DNA of 55,201 bases from an uncultured Succinivibrionaceae bacterium (GTDB lineage: Bacteria; Pseudomonadota; Gammaproteobacteria; Enterobacterales; Succinivibrionaceae), in contig CASEBB010000030.1 of NCBI GenBank assembly GCA_949286015.1, forward strand, positions 1 to 55,201, written 5' to 3'. This document shows positions 43,953-52,760 of this stretch, piece by piece (the first letter of the stretch is position 1; every line of letters starts with the position of its first letter). A program made the position numbers and the translations under genes. Under the pieces are notes generated by a model, which ran no database searches, was not told where the DNA came from, and saw only the letters and a list, made by a program, of their open reading frames with translations.

Positions 43953-46418
43953 CTAAGCCTCACGCGTCCAATTTTGTAAGCGCAGGATGTCAGAGAGCAC
44001 ACCTGCTGCCGTCACGTCAGTACCGGCACCATAGCCACGAATCACCAATGGAATTGGCTGGTAGTAAGCCGAGGTAAAGGACAGGGCGTTTTCACCACCA
44101 ACGACCTTGTAGAGTGGATCCTCAGGGCCCACAGCCTTAATACCGCAGCTGCACTTGCCACCATCTTTAATGGTCGCCACATAGCGCAGCACCTTACCCT
44201 CGGCCTTCGCGGCCGCCACACGCTGACTAAAGGCCTCATCAGCGTGCTTTAAGTTCTCCAGCACCTCATGGGCATTGTTGCCTTGCAGGTACTTCTCATC
44301 GACTGGGCACTCGACCTCGATGTCCTTTAAGTCAAGCTTGTAGCCGCACTCACGTGCCAGAATTAAGAGCTTGCGCGCGACGTCCTTACCCTCTAAGTCG
44401 TCACGTGGGTTTGGCTCACTGTAGCCACGCTCGTAGGCATCGCAAGTGGCCTCAGATAAGGTCTTACCCTCATCAACTAAGCCAAAGATGTACGAGAGCG
44501 TACCGGACATAATGCCGTTAAACTCAATTAAGCGGTCACCGGCAGCCAGCAGGTTCTGTAAGGTGTTAATCACTGGTAAGCCTGCACCCACAGTAGCCTC
44601 GTAGTAAAACTTACGGTGGCAAGTACGTGCGATCTGACGCAGGCCCTTGTAGTACTCGTAGGAGCTGGTGTTGGCCTTCTTGTTTGGCGTGACTACGTGG
44701 TAGCCTGCTTCCATAAGCTCGATGTAGGCTAAAGCCCAATCCTCACTTGAGGTGCAGTCCACAAAGACAGGGTTTACAAGGTGCGAGTCATCCACCAAGC
44801 GCTTAGCCTCCTCAATGGAGAAAGCTGGGTTGGTGCTGTGCTCCAGCATCTCTGGGATGCGCTCCATGTTAAGGCCCTTTGGATCCTTCACAAAGGTACG
44901 GGAATTAGCAGCACAGATCACACGCAGGTCGATACCGCTGCGGCGCATCAACTCGTCCTTTTGCTTCTTGATCTGGCGTAAGAGCGCTTGACCGACGCCA
45001 CCAACACCAACCACGATGAGGTCGATTAACTGGCGACCACTGAAGAAAGCGGTGTGGCAAGAGAAGATAGCCTCAGCGACCTTATTGACGTCGATCACGG
45101 CCGAGATCGAGCGCTCGGAGCTACCTTGAGCAATGGCGTTAACGTTGATATTGGCCTGCGCTAAAGCACGGAAGAACTTCGAGCACACGCCCTTAGCGGT
45201 ACGCATACCCTCACCGACCACAGAGATAATGGCCTTTTGGTTGAGGATTTCGATTGGGTCTAAGATGTGTGCTGCCAGCTCTAACTTAAACTCTTCCTCA
45301 ATGGCGTGACGCGCGTGGAAGGCATCTTCAGAGTGCACGCAGAAGGAGATCGAGTACTCAGATGAGGACTGGGTGATCAGCACCACCGAGATATTGGCGC
45401 GGGAAATACAGCTAAAGAGGCGTCCGGCCATGCCCACCATACCCTTCATACCAGGGCCGGAGACGTTAATCATGGATACATTCTTGAGGTCAGAAATGCC
45501 TTTGGCCGTCATCGAACGGTCAGTCTCCTCAGAGATCAGCGTGCCCTCACCTTGTGGGTTTAAGGTGCTCTTAATGAGGCAAGGAATGCGGTATTGGGCG
45601 ATTGGGGCAATGGTACGTGGGTGTAAGACCTTAGCACCAAAGTACGAGAGCTCCATAGCCTCTTTGTAGGACATACGGCGCAGTAAGACGGCATCAGGTA
45701 CAGCGCGTGGGTCACAGCTGTATACGCCGTCCACATCCGTCCAGATCTCACAGCACTGAGCCTTAGAGATAGCAGCTAAGCAGGCGGCAGAGTAGTCAGA
45801 GCCGTTACGGCCTAAGAGCACTAACTTACCTTGACGGTTACCACCACAGAAGCCCGACATGAGGACGATAGCATCAGGATTGATGGCGATGCGATTAAAG
45901 CGCTCCGTAGAGGCGGCGATATCGACCGAGGACTCTAACTCACGGCCGTCGCAGACTAAGACCTCGACCGGATCGATGATTTGCACCTGACGCTCACGGG
46001 CTTGTAAGAGCTCGGCCATGATGGCGATAGAGAGGGCCTCACCACGGCACTCGATAAAGGCGGCGACAGAGTCAGGGCAGGAACCTAAGAGAGTAATACC
46101 AGTGACGCGGCGGTTAAGCTCACTTACAGTTTCCTGATAAAAGGACATGACCTTAGCGCCGTCGAACTGAGGGTATTGGGCGGCTAAGTTGTTGATAAGT
46201 GGGCGGATGATGTTATCTAAGGCCTCGAACTCGTTCTTGCACTCGCTACCGGCAAGAGCGCTCTTGACCATAGAGACGAGAATGTTGGTGACACCCGCAG
46301 GAGCAGAGAGGACTAATGCGGTCTGAACCTGTATGGCTGTATTAATCGCAATCTCTGACACATTGACAAAGCGCTGGGCATCAGCCACTGAGGTTCCGCC
46401 AAATTTTAAGACTCGCAT
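43953..46418 (-). CDS. thrA: Bifunctional aspartokinase I / homoserine dehydrogenase I
   Basis: 821 residues, the same length as E. coli ThrA (820). The aspartokinase begins MRVLKFGGTSVADA and continues with a SGFCGGN-like lobe and RNGSDYSAACLAAI; two ACT domains lie about residues 310-460 (for example ISVVLITQSSSEYSISF) and bind threonine as feedback inhibitor. The homoserine dehydrogenase half starts near LIVVGVGGVGQALL and ends after YGAGTDVTAAGVLSDILRL. It performs the first and third steps of threonine synthesis. The start is ATG with a GGAG about 12 bases before it. The upstream region lacks a Thr/Ile-rich leader with a following hairpin, so attenuation of the E. coli type is not visible. 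Confidence 0.97.
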   Translation of the reverse strand: MRVLKFGGTSVADAQRFVNVSEIAINTAIQVQTALVLSAPAGVTNILVSMVKSALAGSECKNEFEALDNIIRPLINNLAAQYPQFDGAKVMSFYQETVSELNRRVTGITLLGSCPDSVAAFIECRGEALSIAIMAELLQARERQVQIIDPVEVLVCDGRELESSVDIAASTERFNRIAINPDAIVLMSGFCGGNRQGKLVLLGRNGSDYSAACLAAISKAQCCEIWTDVDGVYSCDPRAVPDAVLLRRMSYKEAMELSYFGAKVLHPRTIAPIAQYRIPCLIKSTLNPQGEGTLISEETDRSMTAKGISDLKNVSMINVSGPGMKGMVGMAGRLFSCISRANISVVLITQSSSEYSISFCVHSEDAFHARHAIEEEFKLELAAHILDPIEILNQKAIISVVGEGMRTAKGVCSKFFRALAQANINVNAIAQGSSERSISAVIDVNKVAEAIFSCHTAFFSGRQLIDLIVVGVGGVGQALLRQIKKQKDELMRRSGIDLRVICAANSRTFVKDPKGLNMERIPEMLEHSTNPAFSIEEAKRLVDDSHLVNPVFVDCTSSEDWALAYIELMEAGYHVVTPNKKANTSSYEYYKGLRQIARTCHRKFYYEATVGAGLPVINTLQNLLAAGDRLIEFNGIMSGTLSYIFGLVDEGKTLSEATCDAYERGYSEPNPRDDLEGKDVARKLLILARECGYKLDLKDIEVECPVDEKYLQGNNAHEVLENLKHADEAFSQRVAAAKAEGKVLRYVATIKDGGKCSCGIKAVGPEDPLYKVVGGENALSFTSAYYQPIPLVIRGYGAGTDVTAAGVLSDILRLQNWTREA

Positions 46419-47371
46419 AAGAAAAACTACTCCGAAAAAACCAAACCTGCGGGCTTGTACTGGTGCCTCGGTGTCCTCTTGTAGCTGTGAGCAGAGGCGG
46501 TAAGAAGCTCAGAGGTGAGCTTTACAGCAGCGCGTCATGCTGAGCTAACACTTAAGAGGCAGCGGAGTACGGGCAGCAAAAAGAGTACAAACCACTAACC
46601 GCGAGCGCCCATCTTTGCTCTCGTGGCGCCTCGGGGTTGTGACAGGTATGAGCCATAAAATGACTGAAACGACTTTGTCTGAGGGTGCACAAAAACAGCG
46701 CGTGGCTGCTTGAGGAAAAACATGACCCATATCACAGAGCAAAGGTGATTTTGCTCAAGAGAGAAGGGGTGATGTAAGCAGGCAAAGTCTAAAGATGGGG
46801 CTTATTTTCGACGTTTTACGCAAATCTTGTCAAGCTTAGAGCTTATGGGTGGGGGCACGCTTTTTTATGGGGCAGAGAGCGCATCAATTTGAGGCAAAGT
46901 AAAGCATGCTTGCGCAGTGGCGGGGCAAAGAAAGTGAGTAGAGTTGAGAGATTGTCAGCCCAATACTACTCGAAAGTGCAACGTTGTAAGGAGCCACCAC
47001 AACCTCACCAGCGATTACCACCACAAAGAGCCTGTGCACACCTTACCGCTCTAAAGGTAAAACGCCGCAAAGAGCCACGAAAGCCTCACCTGCGACTACC
47101 ACCTCAACCTCAAAGAGCCCGTGCTCACTGTCCCTCTCTAAGGTAAAACACCGCAAGAAGTCCCCACATCCTAACCTGCGATTACCACAAAGATAAGACG
47201 CCGCAAAGCCCAAAGCAGCGCAGCTTAGCAGCATCATAACGGCAGCAGAGTACCCCTCAGGTTATGTCACTGCCCCTACAAGGTCACACTCCGCCTCTTT
47301 CCCACCTGTCCCCGCACCCGTGCGAGAAAATTGCAACTAAGAGCACAGTTCCTCTTTACCTTGGAGGTCGT
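46419..47371. other. Gap upstream of thrA and the Gln-rich gene, with tandem repeats
   Basis: 953 bp between divergent genes. It includes the thrA upstream region, and an 85-bp imperfect tandem repeat at 46979-47199. No leader peptide rich in Thr or Ile was found. Confidence 0.5.
46979..47199 (+). repeat. Imperfect tandem repeat, about 85-bp unit, 2.6 copies
   Basis: Units at about 46979-47061, 47062-47148 and 47149-47199. Each has CCGCAAAGAGCC-type start, CCTCACCTGCGACTACCAC-like middle (CCAGCGATTACCAC, CTGCGATTACCAC), CAAAGAGCC and CTCTAAGGTAAAAC at the end. Not a CRISPR: no short exact repeat with unique equal-length spacers. Confidence 0.65.
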
Positions 47372-48412
47372 ATGGTTGCCCCAGTCACTCCAATTCCCTC
47401 TGCCGAGATGCAGCTGCAAAGCGACACGTCTCAGCAAAACTCGCAAGCACTGGCTCAGCAGCAACAACAGCAAGCTATAGCACGGCAGCAAGAGATAGCA
47501 CAGCTTGCGGAGCTCACCTCTGCGCAAACGCTGCTGCGTGCCAGCCATCGCACCACCGAGCAACTACAAGCGCAAGCCAAAGCGCAAGAGCAAGCGGTGC
47601 AGCGCACACAAGCGGAAATTGCCGCCAGAGCTCTGAGTGCCAAGCCAGCCTCTAACCACAGCACTACCAGCAGTAACAGCACCACGCAAACTGCCGCGAC
47701 CAACTTTGCCCAGAGCATGGCTATGGCCGCTGCCAACAGCCAAGGCCTCAGCACCAGCACAACTGGTAGCAGCACCTCTGCCAGCCAAGCGCTGCTCCAC
47801 AGTGCCGCTGCCACTGCCGCCGGTGGCAAAGGCGGCCCTGCTGCGGCGCCACACGGCCCTAATCCACGCGGCAAAGTGGGCACAGTAAACCAGCTCTTTA
47901 ATACACGGGGCAATCTGCAAACGGGGCAAACGACACTGCTACAAGAGTTTGCACTACTGCGCGAGCAGCAGTCACAAGCAGTCCAGCAAGCTCTTACCAC
48001 ATCAGTTAACGCCCAAGCGCTGCAAGCGCCCAGCTTGCTGCTACAACTTAGCGTCGCGGCCAAGGTCTACGAGATATTTATGCGGCAATACAAGCGCACT
48101 GGAGCTTTAGAGCTACTCTCTGAGGCCGAGAAAAAAGGCGAGGGAGAGGAAAATCCGCAGCTTACAGCGGCGCAGCAAAGCATGCAGCTGATGTGCATTG
48201 CCTACCTCGATCTGGTCTTTGCGCTGATTGCGCAGGTACGCAAGCACATGGAGCTCACGCGCTATCTGAAAAAGGGCAAACACGGGGAAAAGGAACAGGA
48301 AGAGGGCGATGAGCTCAACGCGGTGTTCTCGGAGCTTGATGAGGGACGCTTTAGGGCAAAGAAGCGAGAGGAGAGTGCGCAGAAGCAGAACCATGAAAGT
48401 CTGCTGTTGTAG
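47372..48412 (+). CDS. Unrecognised Gln/Ala/Thr-rich protein with helical, charged C-terminus
   Basis: 346 residues; I recognise no family. Residues about 20-110 are Gln/Ala-rich and coiled-coil-like (ALAQQQQQQAIARQQEIAQ, LQAQAKAQEQAVQRT). Residues about 110-200 are Ser/Thr/Ala low complexity with SNSTTQTAATN and a Gly/Pro stretch. From about 220 comes a normal, helical sequence: FALLREQQSQAVQQAL, LLLQLSVAAKVYEIFMRQYKRTGALELL, then SMQLMCIAYLDLVFALIAQVRKHMELTRYL and a Lys/Glu-rich end. No signal peptide. ATG at 47372 is chosen (the open frame extends 36 codons back) as GGAGG is four bases before it. Probably structural or scaffold-like, but nothing in the sequence proves this. Isolated. Confidence 0.65.
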   Translation: MVAPVTPIPSAEMQLQSDTSQQNSQALAQQQQQQAIARQQEIAQLAELTSAQTLLRASHRTTEQLQAQAKAQEQAVQRTQAEIAARALSAKPASNHSTTSSNSTTQTAATNFAQSMAMAAANSQGLSTSTTGSSTSASQALLHSAAATAAGGKGGPAAAPHGPNPRGKVGTVNQLFNTRGNLQTGQTTLLQEFALLREQQSQAVQQALTTSVNAQALQAPSLLLQLSVAAKVYEIFMRQYKRTGALELLSEAEKKGEGEENPQLTAAQQSMQLMCIAYLDLVFALIAQVRKHMELTRYLKKGKHGEKEQEEGDELNAVFSELDEGRFRAKKREESAQKQNHESLLL

Positions 48413-48834
48413 GGCTGTGGCTATCCATCTGGTCTGCTCCTTAGCGCCGAGCGCATGATCACTCTGGGTGGTGTGATACCGCCTTTTTCCCTAACAGAAA
48501 AAGAGCCCCTATCAGCCATTGCTTCTTTGGGTGGGGGCTGCGGCACTGCTGCGCTGTATCTCAAGGAGAAAGTGGTGGTGATGGTAGCCAACCACCTCTA
48601 ACGGAGCACTTTACGCCCCTATCCTCAGCACCTCTAAGAGAGCAACCTGCGGTGCACGGTGTCGCTTCTGAAGAATCTAACAGCTAACGTGATGGCCAGC
48701 GCGCTGGATTAGAGATGGTTATGGTAGTTGGTGGTAATGGTGATGACGGCGCCTGTGAGCTTTGCTTATCAATAGGCACAAAAACAACAAAGGGGCCACA
48801 AGGCCACCGCTACTGCATGCTTTTGTGCGCGCAC
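48413..48834. other. Gap between convergent genes with a minus-strand terminator
   Basis: 422 bp. On the minus strand AGCCCC (534-539) and GGGGCT (504-509 in the 48000s) pair and are followed by CTTTTTC. It could end the DtxR-type transcript, about 300 bp after its stop. No gene was found. Confidence 0.4.
48497..48539 (-). terminator. Terminator candidate, minus strand
   Basis: 6-bp stem AGCCCC/GGGGCT with a 24-nt loop, then CTTTTTC on the minus strand. A weaker GGCC hairpin lies at 48792-48804, directly after the regulator's stop. Confidence 0.45.
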
Positions 48835-49311
48835 CTAACACTCGTAAGTTAAGTCCTCAGGCAGCATGTTGTGCCCCTTTAAGTAATCAATGATGTGCTC
48901 TAAGGTCACATCAGAAATCACGTGCTCCATACGGCAGGCATCGCGCTCGGCCTGAATCGCTGGCACCTCTAACACGTAACGCAAGAAGTAAGTCAGCACA
49001 CGGTGACGCTGAAACACACGCTTGGCGTAAGCTAAGCCCTCAGGGGTAAAGATAATAGCCCCCGATTGCTCAATGACAATGAGCTTCTTTTCCTTGAGCT
49101 GGCCTAAAGCACGAGACACACTAGGCTTAGAGAACCCCAGCTCATTGGCAATGTCGACCGCACGTACCAAGCCACTCTGGGTGCGCTCACGGATGAGCAG
49201 GATAGTCTCTAAGTAAGTCTCTCCTGACTCCGCAATGCCATTATTCTTGGTATGCACAGGCTCCGGCACCGCTTCTAAAGCAGTAATCGGGGTTGGCTTC
49301 TCCAAATCCAT
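48835..49311 (-). CDS. DtxR/MntR-type metal-dependent regulator
   Basis: 158 residues with a winged helix-turn-helix (TRSGLVRAVDIANELGFSKPSVSRAL-type, at about 44-80) and a dimerisation domain. Metal ligands typical of the DtxR group are visible: GETYLETI (31-37), RHRVL (102-106) and DACRMEHVISD (Cys126, Glu129, His130). The Cys-x-x-Glu-His is the DtxR/IdeR-type pattern, whereas manganese-type MntR usually lacks this Cys, so iron sensing is plausible. No C-terminal SH3-like domain. ATG at 49311 has GGAG about six bases before it; the longer frame is less likely. It lies 144 bp downstream of the Fur-fold gene, on the same strand. Confidence 0.88.
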   Translation of the reverse strand: MDLEKPTPITALEAVPEPVHTKNNGIAESGETYLETILLIRERTQSGLVRAVDIANELGFSKPSVSRALGQLKEKKLIVIEQSGAIIFTPEGLAYAKRVFQRHRVLTYFLRYVLEVPAIQAERDACRMEHVISDVTLEHIIDYLKGHNMLPEDLTYEC

Positions 49312-49455
49312 AGCAACTCCAATCTTGCACAGCACATAAAGCGCAGCAAACGCGCAGCAGAAAATGTCCCTGCTGCACTTTTAGCCTCCTCTACAGAGGA
49401 GACTGGTAGGCGCCTCAAGGCCAGAACAAACTACCACCCAACGCACAGTCTACGC

Positions 49456-49908
49456 TTAGGAGGTGATCACAATGTTAACGTTTTCACCAACTAAGGAGAG
49501 CTCAATTTTGTTGTTATGACCGATGACGCCACTGGAGATTAAGCCTAGGCGCACCAATTCAGAGAGCTCTAAGCGGGCACGGGTACGTACAGGCTGGCCC
49601 TCGCTGTTGCTAATCACACCCAGCTTTGGCTCCACATGGGTTAAGCCTAAGTTACGGGTCTTGGCCAGCACACCAATTTGCTCTAAGCGATTAATGAGGC
49701 GATAGACCGTGGCGATGCCCAGATCAGGGACATAGCGCCGAGCCTCATACCACAGCTCCTTTGGGGAGGTGCACTGGCTTTTGGTGAGGATATCGATGAT
49801 ATGACGTCTTTGCACCGTCATACGTAAGCCGCTGCGTTCCAGCTTTTGCAACGTCTCCTCAGTCAGGTCACCAACTTGGCTATATACCGAATCTTGGTTG
49901 TTTGGCAT
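49456..49908 (-). CDS. Fur-fold regulator lacking the usual metal-binding C-terminal domain
   Basis: 150 residues. The N-terminal half is a standard Fur winged helix: GLRMTVQRRHIIDILTK, SPKELWYEARRYVPDLGIATVYRLINRLEQIGVL. The C-terminal half does not follow Fur, Zur or PerR: the HHDH motif and the CxxC pairs are absent; the protein has no Cys beyond one in the helical part and has only one His in the second half plus HNN. It has a RTRARLELSEL stretch and ends with beta-rich IELSLVGENVNIVITS. AAGGAG is six bases before the ATG at 49908; a longer start is unlikely. It could respond to a non-metal signal or act as a fixed DNA-binding protein. The DtxR-type gene follows on the same strand. Confidence 0.78.
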   Translation of the reverse strand: MPNNQDSVYSQVGDLTEETLQKLERSGLRMTVQRRHIIDILTKSQCTSPKELWYEARRYVPDLGIATVYRLINRLEQIGVLAKTRNLGLTHVEPKLGVISNSEGQPVRTRARLELSELVRLGLISSGVIGHNNKIELSLVGENVNIVITS

Positions 49909-50969
49909 AGCTCTCCTTTCCCTCAAAGAACCTGCTTGAAAGTTGTTACCTTTTTACTGTACGCCTATACACGGAGTGGTAAGCGCAGCTGTCAGCAACA
50001 GCAAACGCAGGCGCGGCAACAGCCTACTTTGTGGGCAGGCTGTGCTGTTGCACTGTGAAAACGATGGCCGTAACACGCCACCTGTAGAGATAACCTCAAC
50101 CGCATCAGGGCGCGTGTAGCAAAAGCATGTCCTAGCAGTGGCTTTTATTGTCGCGCATCGTGCTTTAGGTTGTTAACACCTAAAGCGCCGCAGGCTTTAG
50201 CAAAGTGCAGGCGTGCAACAAAAGCTTATCTCGTAGGCCTTAGAATAACGCAACTGAGAAAAAAAGACTAGGTTAGCGCGGTGCTTAGCGACGAACCTGT
50301 TCATTTTTGGCTTAAATAAGGGCTTTTGCTTTCAGCGCCAGCTGCGCTGCTGCGCTTATGAGGCACCGGCGCCACTGCGCTCACAGCAAGCTGTGCTCTC
50401 TTAAGCAGCCCCGCAAAGAAAAGCGCAGGGAGTGAGTGCTGTACCCCATTTCAAGCTTAGAGTGCTGCTGTTGCTCAGCATTCACGTGCCATGGCTGCAG
50501 CACACAAGAAAGGACACAAGAGCACACGTGCGCATATGACAGCGCCCGCCCCATCATCTGAGCAGAGCAACACCAGTGCAGAGAGAGTGTTTTCCCCATT
50601 GTTCCTTAAGAGTATTGCTTCCTATGTTGTTGGCTTACAATCGGCCTTTGAGGTGGGTATAAGGCCATTGCATTGCTGCAGCAACCTGATATGGAGCAGC
50701 AAGCGTTGCTACCGCGACGTATCTCTACGGTAGGTTAATGGCAAGTAGCTGGGCACAAACATGGAGAAAACGCTCTTCCAAGGTAAGCCGCTGACTCGCA
50801 GCGCAGCAGCTGCTGTAAGTAAACGGCATCAGTGCAGCTCTCCACAAAGCACAGGTGGCGCCCAAGAGCGCCGGAGGCCCGTGGGCTCTACTGCACCATT
50901 CATCTCAAGGGGGGGGGGAACATACCCACCCTTAACCTTGCAGCCGTCCCTTTTTAGATCACTTGCTCC
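49909..50969. other. 1.06-kb gap, no gene
   Basis: It holds the 13-mer copy 5 at 50540, a G10 tract at 50909-50918, and a decayed MITE-like element at about 50815-50972 whose right end overlaps the stop of the MFS gene. Many small ORFs lack ribosome sites and look accidental. Confidence 0.55.
50540..50552 (+). repeat. Strand-biased 13-mer, copy 5
   Basis: CAGCGCCCGCCCC in an intergenic region. Confidence 0.65.
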
Positions 50970-50972
50970 TTA
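50890..50972 (+). mobile_element. Decayed MITE-like repeat with G10 tract
   Basis: The core CTGCACCATTCATCTCAAGG and the right end CCGTCCCTTTTTAGATCACT then TGCTCCTTA are recognisable. The left end is unclear. In place of the usual CTCGAGGT a run of ten G follows. The final TTA is the complement of the MFS stop codon TAA. Confidence 0.55.
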
Positions 50973-52187
50973 CTCTGGTTGCACCTGAGCCTGTGCTTTA
51001 GCCTTTGCCGCTTTGCGCTGGTTAACTACAGGAATCGTAAGCGATAACAGTGCTGCCAGTGCAAAGATACCCACAATGGTCTCCATGGCCACAGTTAAGC
51101 CCCAATGATCACCCACAGCACCTAAGACAGGGGCAATCAGACCACCAAAGCTGATACCTAAGCCCACCGTTAATCCGGTAGCTAAACCCAAATGACGGCA
51201 TAACAGCTTCTGCCCAATGACGACGATAGGAGACATCGCCATGTAATAGAAGAACGACAAAACCATGAGCGACAGCAAGGCGAGAGAGGCACTGGAGCAC
51301 AGCAAAAACAGCAGACCAAAAGGCACAGCTAAGAATGATGTCCAGCGTGTCAGCTGGGTAAAGCCAAAGCGATCGGAGAAAGTGCCACCCACTAAGGTAG
51401 CAACACCACCGCAGACCACAATCGCGCTATTGGTGAGCGTCGAGAGCGTATCCGGCTCATTGAGCACGTGAATAAAGTACAGCGGGATAAAGGCCGAGAG
51501 GGAGAACATACCGGCAGAGCGCGCAAACACAAGCAGCAGTAAAAAGAAGGTGCCTTTGTAGTCTTCTTGCGGGAGCTCGGCTTGGCTCTTACCTTTAGCC
51601 TGTTGCGCGGCCTGCACCGAGACTTGCTCATACAGCGCGTTCTTACGGATAAAGATCACCGCCATGATAAAGGCCGGAATGCCGATGAGCAGCGTCGCAT
51701 CTAAGCCCATAACCATATAGCCAGCCGTAAACAGCAGTGGGCCTAAAGCGTAACCAAAATTACCGCCTGCAGAGAAGATGCTCATACCGCGACCGACTTG
51801 CCCTGCGGCAAAGAGGTTGGCTAACTTACCGGCAGCAGGATGGAAGGTGGCCACACCAAAACCATTAACGGCGGCTAAGACCAGCAACAGAGCAAAGTTT
51901 TCCACAAAGCCCATAAACATGATGCCTAAGGCGGCGACCACCATACCGAGGCACATGAGATATGGTCGAGGCTTGCGATCGGCCCACAGGCCTGTCAGCG
52001 GCTGCATTAAGGCATTCACAATGGTGGTGGCCATAATGATAAAAGCCACGTCAGCGTATGAGGTGAGGCGGCCTTCTTGGTACATGAAAGCCAAAATCGC
52101 AGGGAGCGAACCTTGGCACATATCGTCAGCCATATGGCCGCCCATGATGTAGAAGTTTTCTTTGAGCTTTTTGTAGTTTTCCAGCAT
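50970..52187 (-). CDS. fsr: MFS exporter, fosmidomycin-resistance (Fsr) type
   Basis: 12-helix major facilitator. Typical Fsr features are present: N-terminal GGHMADDMCQGSLPAILAFM, PLTGLWADRKPRPYLMCLGM, AAGKLANLFAAGQVGRGMSIFSAGGNFGYALGPLL, and second-half GGTFSDRFGF and GLTVGLGISFGGLIAPVLGAVGDHWG. Such exporters pump fosmidomycin and perhaps other small polar compounds in exchange for protons. About 405 residues from ATG 52187, matching E. coli Fsr (406). The frame is open 37 codons further upstream, but that part has no transporter character; neither start has a strong ribosome site. The C-terminus ends in a Lys/Ala/Gln tail whose stop codon is supplied by the decayed repeat. Confidence 0.88.
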   Translation of the reverse strand: MLENYKKLKENFYIMGGHMADDMCQGSLPAILAFMYQEGRLTSYADVAFIIMATTIVNALMQPLTGLWADRKPRPYLMCLGMVVAALGIMFMGFVENFALLLVLAAVNGFGVATFHPAAGKLANLFAAGQVGRGMSIFSAGGNFGYALGPLLFTAGYMVMGLDATLLIGIPAFIMAVIFIRKNALYEQVSVQAAQQAKGKSQAELPQEDYKGTFFLLLLVFARSAGMFSLSAFIPLYFIHVLNEPDTLSTLTNSAIVVCGGVATLVGGTFSDRFGFTQLTRWTSFLAVPFGLLFLLCSSASLALLSLMVLSFFYYMAMSPIVVIGQKLLCRHLGLATGLTVGLGISFGGLIAPVLGAVGDHWGLTVAMETIVGIFALAALLSLTIPVVNQRKAAKAKAQAQVQPE

Positions 52188-52760
52188 AGCGTGAGCTTCA
52201 ATCCAAACTGTAGTGCAGCTCTCTACCATACTGAGAGCTGTAACCGCCGTCTTAGCAGAGCTTAAGACTTTAGCGCAAAACGCAGTATGCGGTGGCAAAA
52301 GTCGAGCAGTATTATCACTATCTGGGCAAAAGCTGCAATCTTAGACAGCAACTGCCTTACAGCAAACCTCAAGCAATAGCCCATATATCAGCAGTATCAA
52401 CAGCATCAGCTTCCAGCTTGTTATGCCCACAGCGCCAGCGCTTTAACCACAGCGCTAAGAGCCCCGCCCCTTGCCAATAGCCCAGCGGCCCATGCCTTAC
52501 CTTCCGTCTAATCTTCCTCTGCCAGAGGATACCTGCGAACTTAACTCCCCACCCGCAAGATGCAAAAAGCTCTGGGTGTTGCCTGCTGCCATTAATGGCT
52601 ACTCCGCAGCACAGCTCTCTCCATCTTGAGTGCCTTACCACCGCCACCACCCTTAGGGATAAGGTTATTGCTCCTGCGTTTTACCGCATCCTTGAGATTC
52701 GTGAGCACGATCCCTGTGCGCCCCATCATTTACCACACCGCCATCAATCCCCTAGCGCCA

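Noticed and set aside
46419..46800. A thr leader peptide and attenuator upstream of thrA.
   Set aside because: No short ORF rich in Thr/Ile codons and no strong hairpin with T-run next to it. A T-run is present just before the ATG but without a good stem.
46979..47199. Possible CRISPR array from the tandem repeats.
   Set aside because: Units are imperfect and contiguous, without unique equal-length spacers, and no cas gene is nearby.
47455..48063. Long minus-strand ORF, hydrophobic and Cys-rich, opposite the Gln-rich gene.
   Set aside because: It is the antisense shadow of GCA/CAG-rich codons; no start site or family.
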